This document shows, piece by piece, positions 9,035 to 17,228 of a DNA stretch of 64,000 nt. A program made the position numbers and the translations under genes. The notes beneath the pieces are model-generated. The model was given only the letters and a program-made list of their open reading frames with translations, did no database searches and was not told the DNA's origin. Location: assembly GCF_003024525.3 (NCBI RefSeq), contig NZ_CP035934.2, positions 3,224,001 through 3,288,000 on the forward strand, given 5' to 3'. Numbering within the stretch: the first letter of the stretch is position 1; the number at the start of each line of letters is the position of its first letter. This DNA is from Acinetobacter cumulans. GTDB lineage: Bacteria; Pseudomonadota; Gammaproteobacteria; Pseudomonadales; Moraxellaceae.

Positions 9035-9886
9035 TTAGACGTCTTTACTCGCACTAACCTGTACATAGTGAACCAAGCCTTCTTCAAATAAAGTACGGCA
9101 TAATTTTGCTGTCATTTGAATTTTAAACTGCGCTAAACCTTGTGCTGTCATATTTGAATTTAAAAGGTGATGTGCATACTGTGCAAAGCCCGAAAAAACC
9201 TGCATGCTGATATTTTCGATCTGAATATTTTTAAATTCAAATTGCTTCAAACTTTCTTGCAAGCTATTTACTGTTGGTAATTTTCTTATATCAACATCGG
9301 CCGCCTTTAACAAAGCACGATAACGTAATTGTTGCATCGCATTTAAATTCAAAAATTTCTCATCCACAATTAAATAATGAAAGCCCAAACGGCCTTTTGA
9401 ATTTAAAACGGAAGTTGTGGATAACAAGAATGAATTTAAATTGCTGTGATACGCAGCATCAATGCACATCACAACATCGAAACATTTTTTTGGAAAGATT
9501 GAATTTAAATTCAAAAAAGAATCAGCAAATATTTCAATATTTGCGGTGGCTATGTGTTTTGAATTTAAAACGTTTTGAATACATTGAACACAAGCCTCTT
9601 GTAGTTCAACAGCTTTGATGGATGCAACCTGATACTGTGTATGCCAATGCCAAATACTCGCACCCTGACCGCAGCCCAAATCTAAGACCTGATCATTGGC
9701 TTGTAGTTTTAAGCTCTGTGCTAAACGATCTGCGAGTGCTTGGCAAGCCTGCGGATAAGGATCATCCACGGCCTGCCAATAGCCTAAATTGCTCCAAGCC
9801 AACAGTGCATCATCACCCAAAAACTTTGCATCAATGGCATATTTATGGCGTGGAATATACTGTTTAATGCTGTGAAGCCACTTCAT
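9035..9886 (-). CDS. Class I SAM-dependent methyltransferase
   Basis: A 283-residue protein with the SAM-binding motif I VLDLGCGQG, an acidic strand ending VELQEACV, and motif IV VVMCIDAAYH; the layout resembles small-molecule or lipid methyltransferases. The substrate is unknown. The frame extends upstream to a TTG at 9913 overlapping the flavoenzyme gene; I chose ATG 9886, which starts 4 bp after that gene's stop. The two genes thus form a tight pair. The DNA is unusual: the word GAATTTAAA occurs seven times between 9156 and 9569 in more than one codon phase, giving many Leu-Asn-Ser triplets. Confidence 0.85.
   Translation of the reverse strand: MKWLHSIKQYIPRHKYAIDAKFLGDDALLAWSNLGYWQAVDDPYPQACQALADRLAQSLKLQANDQVLDLGCGQGASIWHWHTQYQVASIKAVELQEACVQCIQNVLNSKHIATANIEIFADSFLNLNSIFPKKCFDVVMCIDAAYHSNLNSFLLSTTSVLNSKGRLGFHYLIVDEKFLNLNAMQQLRYRALLKAADVDIRKLPTVNSLQESLKQFEFKNIQIENISMQVFSGFAQYAHHLLNSNMTAQGLAQFKIQMTAKLCRTLFEEGLVHYVQVSASKDV
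9156..9569. repeat. Cluster of the 9-mer GAATTTAAA inside the methyltransferase gene
   Basis: Exact copies, either strand, start at 9156, 9230, 9342, 9399, 9432, 9501 and 9561; a near-copy lies around 9118-9126. The copy at 9501-9512 is the full palindrome GAATTTAAATTC. Several share the longer core TTTTGAATTTAAAA. Confidence 0.9.
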
Positions 9887-9890
9887 AGAT

Positions 9891-11231
9891 TTAATAGCCG
9901 AGTTGCGGTGCAACCTCTACTTTAGGTTTTAAGCCTACAAACGGCAATGGTGCACCCAAAATTTCTGCAATATGCATAGCTGAGGTTACTGCAGATTCTA
10001 AAATTGGCAATCCATCACAAGACCATGAGCCACAGAAAAATACTTTACGGGCTGCGCTCATGTGACGTTGTTGCAATTGCTTATTTAATGCGACTGTTTT
10101 TGAATCAACAACCGCACGTGTCAGCGTCACGGTTGAAATCACTTTTTTAGGATCAATATCCGTGACTGGACGCCAAGTTTGGAACACTGGCGTTTTACCA
10201 ACCAAACTCGGTTCAATCGAATTCAACCATACCGTAAACTGCTGACGGGTAAATTTACGGTCCATCATATAACTGAGTACAGACCAATCTTTACGCTTTG
10301 GTGGCATCACACTACTGTCAGTATGAATAACCAATTCACCTTGCTCAAACTTAAATTGTTTTAACAACGCAATATCTTCAGCAAACTGAGTTGGCTCTAA
10401 AAACTCTTCAATTTTAGTTGTTGGCGTTGCCACCACCACACGATCAAACAACATCTGCTGAGCTTGCGTATTTTCGACCAGAACTTTTTCACCCTGCTCT
10501 TGTACCTTGGTAATAGCTGAACCACTCACTACTTCAATATTTTCGATTAGCTTAGTTACCAAAGCTGAAGTGCCCCCCTGAATACGCAGTAAGGCATCAC
10601 CATCCGTCAATTGGCGTAAAAAAATCAATAAAGGTTTGGCTGGCCAATCCCCAATGGTCTTCGGATTGCAGGTACAAATGGTATACAGCACAGGCATCAC
10701 CGCACCATGCCAAAACACTTCTTCAATATCATTGCGGTTAATAAATTCCGCCAAGGTAATGTCTTGATCCTTCGATTTAAAGAATTTGCTCAGCGCAGTT
10801 TTCAGTTGCAACATACCTTTGACCAAACGCCAACCGTACTGCTGAATACCTTTACGGTTATTAATGATTGGAATATTGCCAATACGCGTGCGCGAAGTCG
10901 TCAACCATGTTTCAGTTTTGTCTTCAAATAACCAACTGCATGCCATATAGGTACGCACTGGAAAAGTAGGAATACCCAAATGAGCAGCCAGACTGAGCGT
11001 ATTTTTCCATAGATGCGGATTCATAACTCTTAAAGGTGCATCAATAATGCCACCTTCAAATTCAGTACTGTGACTATCCATACCACGCCCAGGAAGTGCT
11101 TCAAAAATTGTAATGTTATGTCCTGCATCTTTCAGAATTCTTGCGGCAGCAAGACCAGCCATGCCGCTGCCGATGACTGCGATATCCAATCTTCTATTCC
11201 ATATTTGAAATTTTATAAAATTATGACCCAT
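9891..11231 (-). CDS. FAD-dependent oxidoreductase (amine oxidase-like)
   Basis: A 446-residue flavoprotein. The dinucleotide-binding motif is DIAVIGSGMAGLAAARILKD, followed by the acidic strand end TIFEALPGRGM. The C-terminal FAD contact region is KVFFCGSWSCDGLPILESAV. This architecture is shared with protoporphyrinogen/monoamine oxidases, carotenoid desaturases, and the putative flavin proteins that accompany cyclopropane-fatty-acid-synthase-like genes. It is cotranscribed with the methyltransferase. The frame is open to a TTG at 11264; I prefer ATG 11231, though no good Shine-Dalgarno is seen. Substrate unknown. Confidence 0.85.
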   Translation of the reverse strand: MGHNFIKFQIWNRRLDIAVIGSGMAGLAAARILKDAGHNITIFEALPGRGMDSHSTEFEGGIIDAPLRVMNPHLWKNTLSLAAHLGIPTFPVRTYMACSWLFEDKTETWLTTSRTRIGNIPIINNRKGIQQYGWRLVKGMLQLKTALSKFFKSKDQDITLAEFINRNDIEEVFWHGAVMPVLYTICTCNPKTIGDWPAKPLLIFLRQLTDGDALLRIQGGTSALVTKLIENIEVVSGSAITKVQEQGEKVLVENTQAQQMLFDRVVVATPTTKIEEFLEPTQFAEDIALLKQFKFEQGELVIHTDSSVMPPKRKDWSVLSYMMDRKFTRQQFTVWLNSIEPSLVGKTPVFQTWRPVTDIDPKKVISTVTLTRAVVDSKTVALNKQLQQRHMSAARKVFFCGSWSCDGLPILESAVTSAMHIAEILGAPLPFVGLKPKVEVAPQLGY

Positions 11232-11435
11232 GCCAGCAGAAAACAAGTTATTAAAAACTGCCAAATTCTGTTGTTTTCAGCAGATGCCAGATCAAAGTAA
11301 ACAAACATCGCGTTAACATTTCTTAACATTATAAAATCTAGCAAATAAGTTCATGAATTCACTTAATTTTATGCAATTTAAAATAAAAAACCTTATAAAA
11401 AAACAATATAGTTTAACCATTTCTTAAAATTTCGT

Positions 11436-11588
11436 TTTACTTCGCTACCTGTTCTCGCTATCATTCGAAGCATATAAAAATGATAACTGTGTCACATATT
11501 ATCATTCTAACAGTACGTGTGATGACGACAAAAAAAGAAAATACAGCGCAAACGATAAAGCCCCTGAATTCATTCAGGGGCTTTTTTT
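11436..11588 (+). ncRNA. Candidate small RNA with orphan terminator
   Basis: TTTACT (11436-11441), 17 bp, TATCAT (11459-11464) predicts a start near 11471. The transcript would contain the hairpin AATGATAA...TTATCATT (11479-11506, with inner TGTG/CACA) and end at the terminator at 11557-11588. No plus-strand ORF lies upstream of that terminator, and both neighbouring genes are on the minus strand. Confidence 0.45.
11557..11588 (+). terminator. Strong rho-independent terminator, plus direction
   Basis: AAAGCCCCTGAAT pairs with ATTCAGGGGCTTT around TC, then a T-run. On the minus strand only three T residues follow the stem, so it works better for plus-strand transcription, although it may also help end the pirin transcript. 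Confidence 0.85.
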
Positions 11589-11624
11589 ATGCTTGAGTAT
11601 TATGTGTAATCGCGTCACCAGAAC

Positions 11625-12500
11625 TTAGGCCTGAACCGGAATTTCACCAAATTTTCCTTGGTTGAAATCGTCAAATGCCTGCACGATTTCTTCTTTGCTG
11701 TTCATCACAAATGGACCATAACCTTGGATAGGCTCATTTAAAGGTTCACCTGTTAAAAGCAAAAATTTAGTATCTTGATAGGCCTGTAACTGAATCGCTG
11801 TTTCACCATCTTTAGCAAACATCACAATCGAGCTGTCCATCACTTTTTGTGTACCATTGACCAATACTTCACCATTCAACACCACCAAAATCGTGTTATG
11901 GCTAGCAGGAACAGTTAAAAAAGTTTCATATTCTGCTTTGAGCTCACCATCCCATACATTGACGGGACTATAAGTTAATGCAGGACCATGATGACCACCA
12001 AATTCACCCGCAATGACCCGAATATGACCTGCACTCTCATCCATCTCAATACGTGGAATCTCGCCCGCGGTTAAACCTTGATAGCGTGGCGCGGTCATTT
12101 TGTCTTTGGCCGGTAAATTAATCCAAAGTTGTACCATTTCAAATAAACCACCCGCCTCAGCAAATGCAGGAGAATGAAACTCCTCATGCACCACACCCGA
12201 TGCTGCAGTCATCCATTGCACATCACCCGCTTGAATTGTGCCACCACCACCGCTGGAATCTTTATGTGTTACTTCACCTTGATAGGCTAAAGTGACCGTT
12301 TCAAAGCCACGGTGCGGATGCGAACCTACACCATGTTGAGCAGTAGTCGGATCAAAACGATACGGCGCAGCATAATCCAACAGTAAAAATGGACTAATTG
12401 CCTGTCCCAAACGGTCATAAGAAAACAGGTTTTTCACTGGGAAACCATCACCCACCCAATGCATGTTTTGATTGCGATAAACGCCTACAACTTTTTTCAT
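11625..12500 (-). CDS. Pirin family protein
   Basis: A bicupin of 291 residues. The N-terminal cupin has the pirin metal motif GVGSHPHRGFETVTLAYQG and the later VVHEEFHSP; together these supply the His/Glu metal ligands. Pirins include quercetin dioxygenases and redox-responsive regulators; which applies here is not visible. It is divergent from the YcaC-type hydrolase gene (12816), with a possible operator between them. Confidence 0.93.
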   Translation of the reverse strand: MKKVVGVYRNQNMHWVGDGFPVKNLFSYDRLGQAISPFLLLDYAAPYRFDPTTAQHGVGSHPHRGFETVTLAYQGEVTHKDSSGGGGTIQAGDVQWMTAASGVVHEEFHSPAFAEAGGLFEMVQLWINLPAKDKMTAPRYQGLTAGEIPRIEMDESAGHIRVIAGEFGGHHGPALTYSPVNVWDGELKAEYETFLTVPASHNTILVVLNGEVLVNGTQKVMDSSIVMFAKDGETAIQLQAYQDTKFLLLTGEPLNEPIQGYGPFVMNSKEEIVQAFDDFNQGKFGEIPVQA

Positions 12501-12603
12501 CTTTTAACTCCTATATATGCGATAGGATGAACATGGGAGCTATCTTATTCTTTTGCTGCTCCGCTTTATAGATGCATAGCAATATTCATAATCTTAAAAA
12601 TGA

Positions 12604-12632
12604 GATAATTTAATAAGCTTTATCTTATTATC
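12604..12632. promoter_or_regulatory. Possible operator between pirin and YcaC genes
   Basis: Nested inverted repeats: TAATAAG (12611-12617) with CTTATTA (12624-12630), inside GATAAT/ATTATC (12604-12632). It lies in the 315-bp divergent region and could be bound by the nearby LysR-type regulator (13582). No other feature is seen in this region. Confidence 0.35.
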
Positions 12633-12815
12633 TAGAATTATTTAGTGAATTTTTACCATACTTTACAAATAATCCTATTTATATGATTATTTTTCCTATC
12701 TACCGCCCTTACATTGTCATAATAATAGAACTAATATAAAAACCGAAATATATATCCCCACACACGTCTTTGCATTCCCTCAACACTGTGCAAAACACCA
12801 AAAAGGACATAGAAA

Positions 12816-13439
12816 ATGACTAAACCTTACGTTCGTTTAGATAAAGACAACGCTGCGGTTCTTTTAGTTGACCATCAAACAGGTCTACTTTCTCTAGTAC
12901 GTGATATCGATCCAGACAAATTCAAAAATAACGTTCTTGCTTTAGCAGCAGCTGCTAAATATTTCAACCTGCCAACAATTTTAACAACAAGTTTTGAAGA
13001 CGGTCCAAACGGCCCGCTGGTTCCTGAACTAGTAGAAATGTTCCCAGATGCGCCTTATATTGCCCGCCCAGGCCAAATTAATGCATGGGACAACGAAGAT
13101 TTCGTTAAAGCAGTAAAAGCAACTGGCAAAAAACAATTGATTATCGCTGGCGTAGTCACAGAAGTATGTGTTGCTTTCCCGACACTTTCTGCACTTGCTG
13201 AAGACTTTGACGTATTTGTTGTGACCGATGCTTCTGGCACATTCAACCATTTGACACGTGATTCTGCATGGGATCGTATGTCTCAAGCTGGCGCACAGCT
13301 CATGACGTGGTTTGGTACAGCTTGCGAATTACACCGTGACTGGCGTAATGACGTAGAAGGTTTAGGAGCACTATTTGCGGCGCACATTCCAGACTACAAA
13401 AACTTGATCCAAAGCTACGTGAAAAACACCACAAAATAA
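12816..13439 (+). CDS. YcaC-type isochorismatase-family hydrolase
   Basis: A 207-residue cysteine hydrolase. LLVDHQTGL supplies the catalytic Asp, the Lys follows (KQLIIAGVV), and VTEVCVAFPTLSALAEDFD contains the nucleophilic Cys. The C terminus matches E. coli YcaC in length and style; the physiological substrate of YcaC is not established. AAAGGA before the ATG is a good Shine-Dalgarno. The gene is divergent from pirin and ends at its own terminator before the LysR gene. Confidence 0.93.
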   Translation: MTKPYVRLDKDNAAVLLVDHQTGLLSLVRDIDPDKFKNNVLALAAAAKYFNLPTILTTSFEDGPNGPLVPELVEMFPDAPYIARPGQINAWDNEDFVKAVKATGKKQLIIAGVVTEVCVAFPTLSALAEDFDVFVVTDASGTFNHLTRDSAWDRMSQAGAQLMTWFGTACELHRDWRNDVEGLGALFAAHIPDYKNLIQSYVKNTTK

Positions 13440-13456
13440 TTTATTTTGCGGACAAG

Positions 13457-13481
13457 AAAGCGGTCTTTTGACCGCTTTTTT
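13457..13481 (+). terminator. Terminator of the YcaC-type gene
   Basis: AAGCGGTC pairs with GACCGCTT around TTTT, followed by a T-run. Confidence 0.9.
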
Positions 13482-13581
13482 TATATCTATAATACTTATA
13501 CTATGATTTTATCCATGCGCTTGATTCAAGCGTGTTCATTTTCATGATGCATTTTGCATTTCATTTGCCCATGGAGCCACG

Positions 13582-14505
13582 ATGCATTCATTTGATGATT
13601 ACTATTATTTTTATCTTGTCGTCAAACACGGCGGATTCAGTGCAGCCAGCGAAGCGTCTAACATTACCAAATCCAAATTGAGCCGTCGGATTTTAGACTT
13701 AGAAGCCCAGTACAATGTCACCCTCATCCAGCGTTCTACCCGTCATTTTAAAGTCACACCTTTAGGCCAAGAACTGTATGAGGAATGCATTAAACTAATC
13801 CAACAGGTCGACTGCGCCAACAATGTCTTGCTGAAACAAAAAAGTGAACCTCAGGGCTTAGTTAAAATTAGCTGTCCGTCGGTGATGATGCGCTATCAAA
13901 TCCGTAGCCTACTGAACAGTTTTTTGTTGCAGTACCCAATGGTACAAGTCGAAATGGAACTCACCAGTCGCCGTGTCGATGTTTTACATGATGATATTGA
14001 TCTGGCCATCAGAACCAATTTTCAAGCCAATGAAGATTCCAGCATTGTGGTCCGCGACGTTGTTAAAACCACGCACTGCCTTGTGGCAAGTCCGGCCTTA
14101 TTGCAAGGACGTACTTTGCAATTCGCGACCGAAATCAGTGAATTTCCAAGTATTGTATTGGGCACACAAAAAAACCATTACCAATGGACACTCCACCATC
14201 AGCAACACGATGAAGAGTTGGTTATTCCATTAGAACCACGGGTCAAAAGCAATGATTTGGCAGGTGTGTATTATTCTGTTTTGGATGGTTTAGGCATTGC
14301 AGACTTACCCTACCTGACCGTTGAAAAAGATATTGCTGAAGGACGCTTGGTCCATATTTTGCCAGAGTGGTGCTCAAATGTTGGGACGGTACAGCTGGTC
14401 TATGCATCACGTAAAGGACAACGTTTAGTCATGGAAAAACTGATTCAACACTTGGTCGACGGCTTGCGTGGTCAAGCCACTCAAAGCCAAGGCTATCTCA
14501 ACTAA
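13582..14505 (+). CDS. LysR-family transcriptional regulator
   Basis: A 307-residue regulator. The winged helix is at about 1-60 (GGFSAASEASNITKSKLSRR, then LEAQYNVTLIQRSTRHFKVT), followed by the inducer-binding domain (about 90-295). The sequence resembles the CrgA/AaeR-like branch, which often controls neighbouring oxidoreductases. It lies downstream of the YcaC gene on the same strand but after a terminator, so it probably has its own promoter. Likely targets are the pirin and YcaC genes. Confidence 0.93.
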   Translation: MHSFDDYYYFYLVVKHGGFSAASEASNITKSKLSRRILDLEAQYNVTLIQRSTRHFKVTPLGQELYEECIKLIQQVDCANNVLLKQKSEPQGLVKISCPSVMMRYQIRSLLNSFLLQYPMVQVEMELTSRRVDVLHDDIDLAIRTNFQANEDSSIVVRDVVKTTHCLVASPALLQGRTLQFATEISEFPSIVLGTQKNHYQWTLHHQQHDEELVIPLEPRVKSNDLAGVYYSVLDGLGIADLPYLTVEKDIAEGRLVHILPEWCSNVGTVQLVYASRKGQRLVMEKLIQHLVDGLRGQATQSQGYLN

Positions 14506-14524
14506 AATGGTGTTTATCAGAACT

Positions 14525-14555
14525 AAAAAAACCGGCAATAATGCCGGCTTTTTTA
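14525..14555. terminator. Bidirectional terminator between LysR gene and ahpC
   Basis: CCGGCA/TGCCGG stem flanked by six A residues on the left and six T residues on the right; the two genes converge here. Confidence 0.85.
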
Positions 14556-14565
14556 TATTTTAAAC

Positions 14566-15129
14566 TTAGATTTTACCTACTAAGTCAATTGAAGGAGCAA
14601 GTGTTGCTTCACCTTCTTTCCATTTTGCTGGGCAAACTTCACCTGGGTGAGCGTGAACATATTGAGCAGCTTTTACTTTACGAAGTAATTCAGATGCATC
14701 ACGGCCAATACCACCCGCATTAATTTCTACAATTTGGATTTTGCCGTCTGGATCGATGACAAAAGTACCACGGTCTGCAAGACCATCAGCTTCAATCAGT
14801 ACATCGAAGTTTTTAGACAAAGTCCATGTTGGATCGCCAACCATTGGATATTGAATTTTTTTGATTTCTTCAGAAGAATCATGCCAAGCTTTGTGCGTGA
14901 AATGTGTATCTGTTGATACTGAGTAGATTTCTACACCCATGCTTTGGAATTCAGCATAGTGATCCGCAAGATCGCCTAACTCTGTTGGACATACAAATGT
15001 AAAGTCAGCAGGATAGAAGAAAACCACAGACCATTTGCCTTTCATATCTTGCTCAGATACTTCAACAAATTGGCCATTTTGGTAAGCTGTTGCATTAAAT
15101 GGTTTTACTTCTGTATTAATCAAACTCAT
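14566..15129 (-). CDS. ahpC: Alkyl hydroperoxide reductase C (2-Cys peroxiredoxin)
   Basis: AhpC reduces peroxides with electrons from AhpF or another disulfide reductase. The peroxidatic Cys lies in [16 protein letters not shown] (about 47) and the resolving Cys in [14 protein letters not shown] (about 166). From ATG 15129 the protein is 187 residues, the same as E. coli AhpC. An upstream ATG at 15150 is in frame, but GAGGAA 8 bp before 15129 decides the start. No ahpF is adjacent. Confidence 0.97.
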   Translation of the reverse strand: MSLINTEVKPFNATAYQNGQFVEVSEQDMKGKWSVVFFYPADFTFVCPTELGDLADHYAEFQSMGVEIYSVSTDTHFTHKAWHDSSEEIKKIQYPMVGDPTWTLSKNFDVLIEADGLADRGTFVIDPDGKIQIVEINAGGIGRDASELLRKVKAAQYVHAHPGEVCPAKWKEGEATLAPSIDLVGKI

Positions 15130-15288
15130 TGTGTATTCCTCTTCAATCATTTCAGGGAGTGCTTATCTGTTGAAGCTAGAATACGAAAAACATCTAAATA
15201 GGTAAAACTGTTCTTTTTTATAAAAACAATCGAATATTTCGATTTATTGTTTCTCTAACGACCTTCAAGACTATCTCATTTTCCGATA

Positions 15289-15924
15289 TCAGCCTAAATC
15301 AGACTGTCTGATCGAATCCCATGCCGAACGCGCCAATTGCTCTTGATACTGTAGCGGTGAGCTTTGCACACGACCTGAAAGCCATGCGCGGCAGTAGCTC
15401 TCCGTTGCACCAATCACCAAAGAAAATAGCAATTCATAAGGAATATGCTCCAACACGACACGGTCCAATTGCTGGTCAATCCAAAGCAATAAATACTGAT
15501 TGCGTTGCTGATTCTGTTGCTCAATATCGGTTTGGGTTACTGTGTTAAAACTGCTACGCGCTGTATATAAAAACCGTGCGAACTGTGGATGCTGCACAGT
15601 CCAAGCAATATAGCTGTGTATTAAAACCGCAATACCTTGTTGTATCCCTTGCGCATCATGTAAAGCATGCATACGTTGCTGACTTTGATCTTGCAGAGCC
15701 GCAAGATAAAGTGCACGGACAATCCCTTCTTTGTTTTTAAAATGATGATAAACCGCCCCCACACTGGCACCAGAGTGTTCGCAAATCTGTTCAATTGTAG
15801 TGGTTTCAATGCCTTGTTCTAAGAAACAATCTAAGGCTTGCGCCAAAATTTGACGTTTAAGTAACGCTCTTTTTCCTGAGTAAACCCGTTCCAGCAAGTC
15901 TTGTTCGTACATCGTTGCACCCAT
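15289..15924 (-). CDS. TetR-family transcriptional regulator
   Basis: A 211-residue regulator. The helix-turn-helix is at about 40-65 (TTIEQICEHSGASVGAVYHHF) and the rest is helical ligand-binding domain. An internal ATG at 15912 is an equally possible start. It is divergent from the DUF4442 hotdog protein gene at 16048, which is its most likely target, suggesting response to an acyl-CoA or lipid. Confidence 0.93.
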   Translation of the reverse strand: MGATMYEQDLLERVYSGKRALLKRQILAQALDCFLEQGIETTTIEQICEHSGASVGAVYHHFKNKEGIVRALYLAALQDQSQQRMHALHDAQGIQQGIAVLIHSYIAWTVQHPQFARFLYTARSSFNTVTQTDIEQQNQQRNQYLLLWIDQQLDRVVLEHIPYELLFSLVIGATESYCRAWLSGRVQSSPLQYQEQLARSAWDSIRQSDLG

Positions 15925-16047
15925 CTATAGCCCAAGCTCATCATAATCGGTTTATGGCAATTTGAAAGTGCTTGCGCGTCATCCAAGTCATTTACAGAAT
16001 ATTATTCTGTTTTTAAAGTAAAGAAAAACAAATGAAGGACAAGCCGA

Positions 16048-16512
16048 ATGAGCCAAGCACTGAAAATATGGGAAACACTGGAAAATAAACCCGCAGGGAA
16101 ATGGACTTTTTCTAAAATGCTGTGTTTGAAAGCACCTTATTTCAGCAGTATTTCACCGCTGTTTGAACAGCTTCAGCCCAGTCTTTGCATCATCCGAATG
16201 AAGAAGCATCGTGCCGTACTCAATCATTTGGGTACAGTCCATGCCATCGCCATGTGCAATATGGCAGAACTCGCTGGTGGGACCATGACCGATGCGACAG
16301 TACCCAGCACACACCGCTGGATTCCAAAAGGCATGACGGTCGAATATCTGAAAAAAGCCAAAACCGATTTAACTGCCACTGCAACCCCAGTACAAGCAAA
16401 TTTTGTCTGGACAAATAGCAGTGAATATTTGGTCAATGTCGAAATTACCGATGAAGCACAACAGCCTGTATTCCGTGCTGTCATTACCATGCAGGTCTCT
16501 GCCAAAAAATAA
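16048..16512 (+). CDS. Hotdog-fold protein, DUF4442 type (putative thioesterase)
   Basis: A 154-residue protein matching the DUF4442/PaaI-like hotdog pattern: HRAVLNHLGTVHAIAMCNMAE on the central helix and VPSTHRWIPKGMTVEYLKKA on the following strands. Members are expected to hydrolyse acyl-CoA thioesters; the substrate is unknown. AAGGAC upstream supports ATG 16048. Divergent from the TetR regulator. Confidence 0.85.
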   Translation: MSQALKIWETLENKPAGKWTFSKMLCLKAPYFSSISPLFEQLQPSLCIIRMKKHRAVLNHLGTVHAIAMCNMAELAGGTMTDATVPSTHRWIPKGMTVEYLKKAKTDLTATATPVQANFVWTNSSEYLVNVEITDEAQQPVFRAVITMQVSAKK

Positions 16513-16530
16513 TGTCGAGTACAATGACAT

Positions 16531-16561
16531 AAAAAAACCGCCTACTACAGGCGGTTTTTTA
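16531..16561. terminator. Bidirectional terminator between the hotdog gene and ssb
   Basis: AACCGCCT/AGGCGGTT stem with a 5-nt loop, A-run left, T-run right. Confidence 0.9.
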
Positions 16562-16577
16562 TAACGATTTTTCAGAC

Positions 16578-17177
16578 TTAAAACGGAAGGTCGTCATCTA
16601 AATCTGCAGGTGCAGCCGCAGGTGCCGCTTGTGGTTTTGGCGCAAATGCAGCTGGATTGTTATTACCATAACCATTTGATTGGTTATTGTTAAAACCACC
16701 TTGCTGAGCACCACCATAGCCACCTTGACCGCCTTGGTTAGCATTACCATAACCGCCCTGCTGGCCGTAACTACCTTGCTGACCGCCATTATTGTTGTTA
16801 AAACGTGGCTGTTCAAAACCTTGGCCTTGTTCGCCTTGCTGACGGTTATTGTCTAGCATTTGCATTTGTTCGCCACGAATTTCAGTCGTGTAGCGCTCTT
16901 GACCATTTTGGTCTGTCCACTGACGCGTACGTAGTGAACCTTCGATATAAACTTTTGAACCTTTGCGTAGGTATTGCTGTGCAATTTCGCCTAAACGATT
17001 GTGCAATACAATACGGTGCCATTCTGTTTGTTCTTTACGTTCACCTGTATTTTTATCAGTCCACGAGTCGCTTGTTGCAATTGAGAACTGAGTCAAAGAG
17101 CCGCCATTTGGAAAAGTTTTGGTTTCAGGATCACGACCTAAAGTACCAACTAAAATGACCTTATTTACACCACGCAT
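16578..17177 (-). CDS. ssb: Single-stranded DNA-binding protein
   Basis: SSB coats ssDNA in replication, repair and recombination. The OB fold occupies about 1-110 ([39 protein letters not shown]). A Gly/Gln/Asn-rich linker (about 115-180) with repeated QGG and GYG units follows, and the protein ends in the acidic partner-binding tip DLDDDLPF. At 199 residues it is longer than E. coli SSB because of the linker. AGGAAG precedes the ATG. The YajR-like MFS gene lies 51 bp upstream on the same strand, so the two may be cotranscribed. Confidence 0.97.
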   Translation of the reverse strand: MRGVNKVILVGTLGRDPETKTFPNGGSLTQFSIATSDSWTDKNTGERKEQTEWHRIVLHNRLGEIAQQYLRKGSKVYIEGSLRTRQWTDQNGQERYTTEIRGEQMQMLDNNRQQGEQGQGFEQPRFNNNNGGQQGSYGQQGGYGNANQGGQGGYGGAQQGGFNNNQSNGYGNNNPAAFAPKPQAAPAAAPADLDDDLPF

Positions 17178-17228
17178 CAGACGTATTCTTCCTATTTGTT
17201 TCTATTATTTACTTTATAAGAGTTATGC

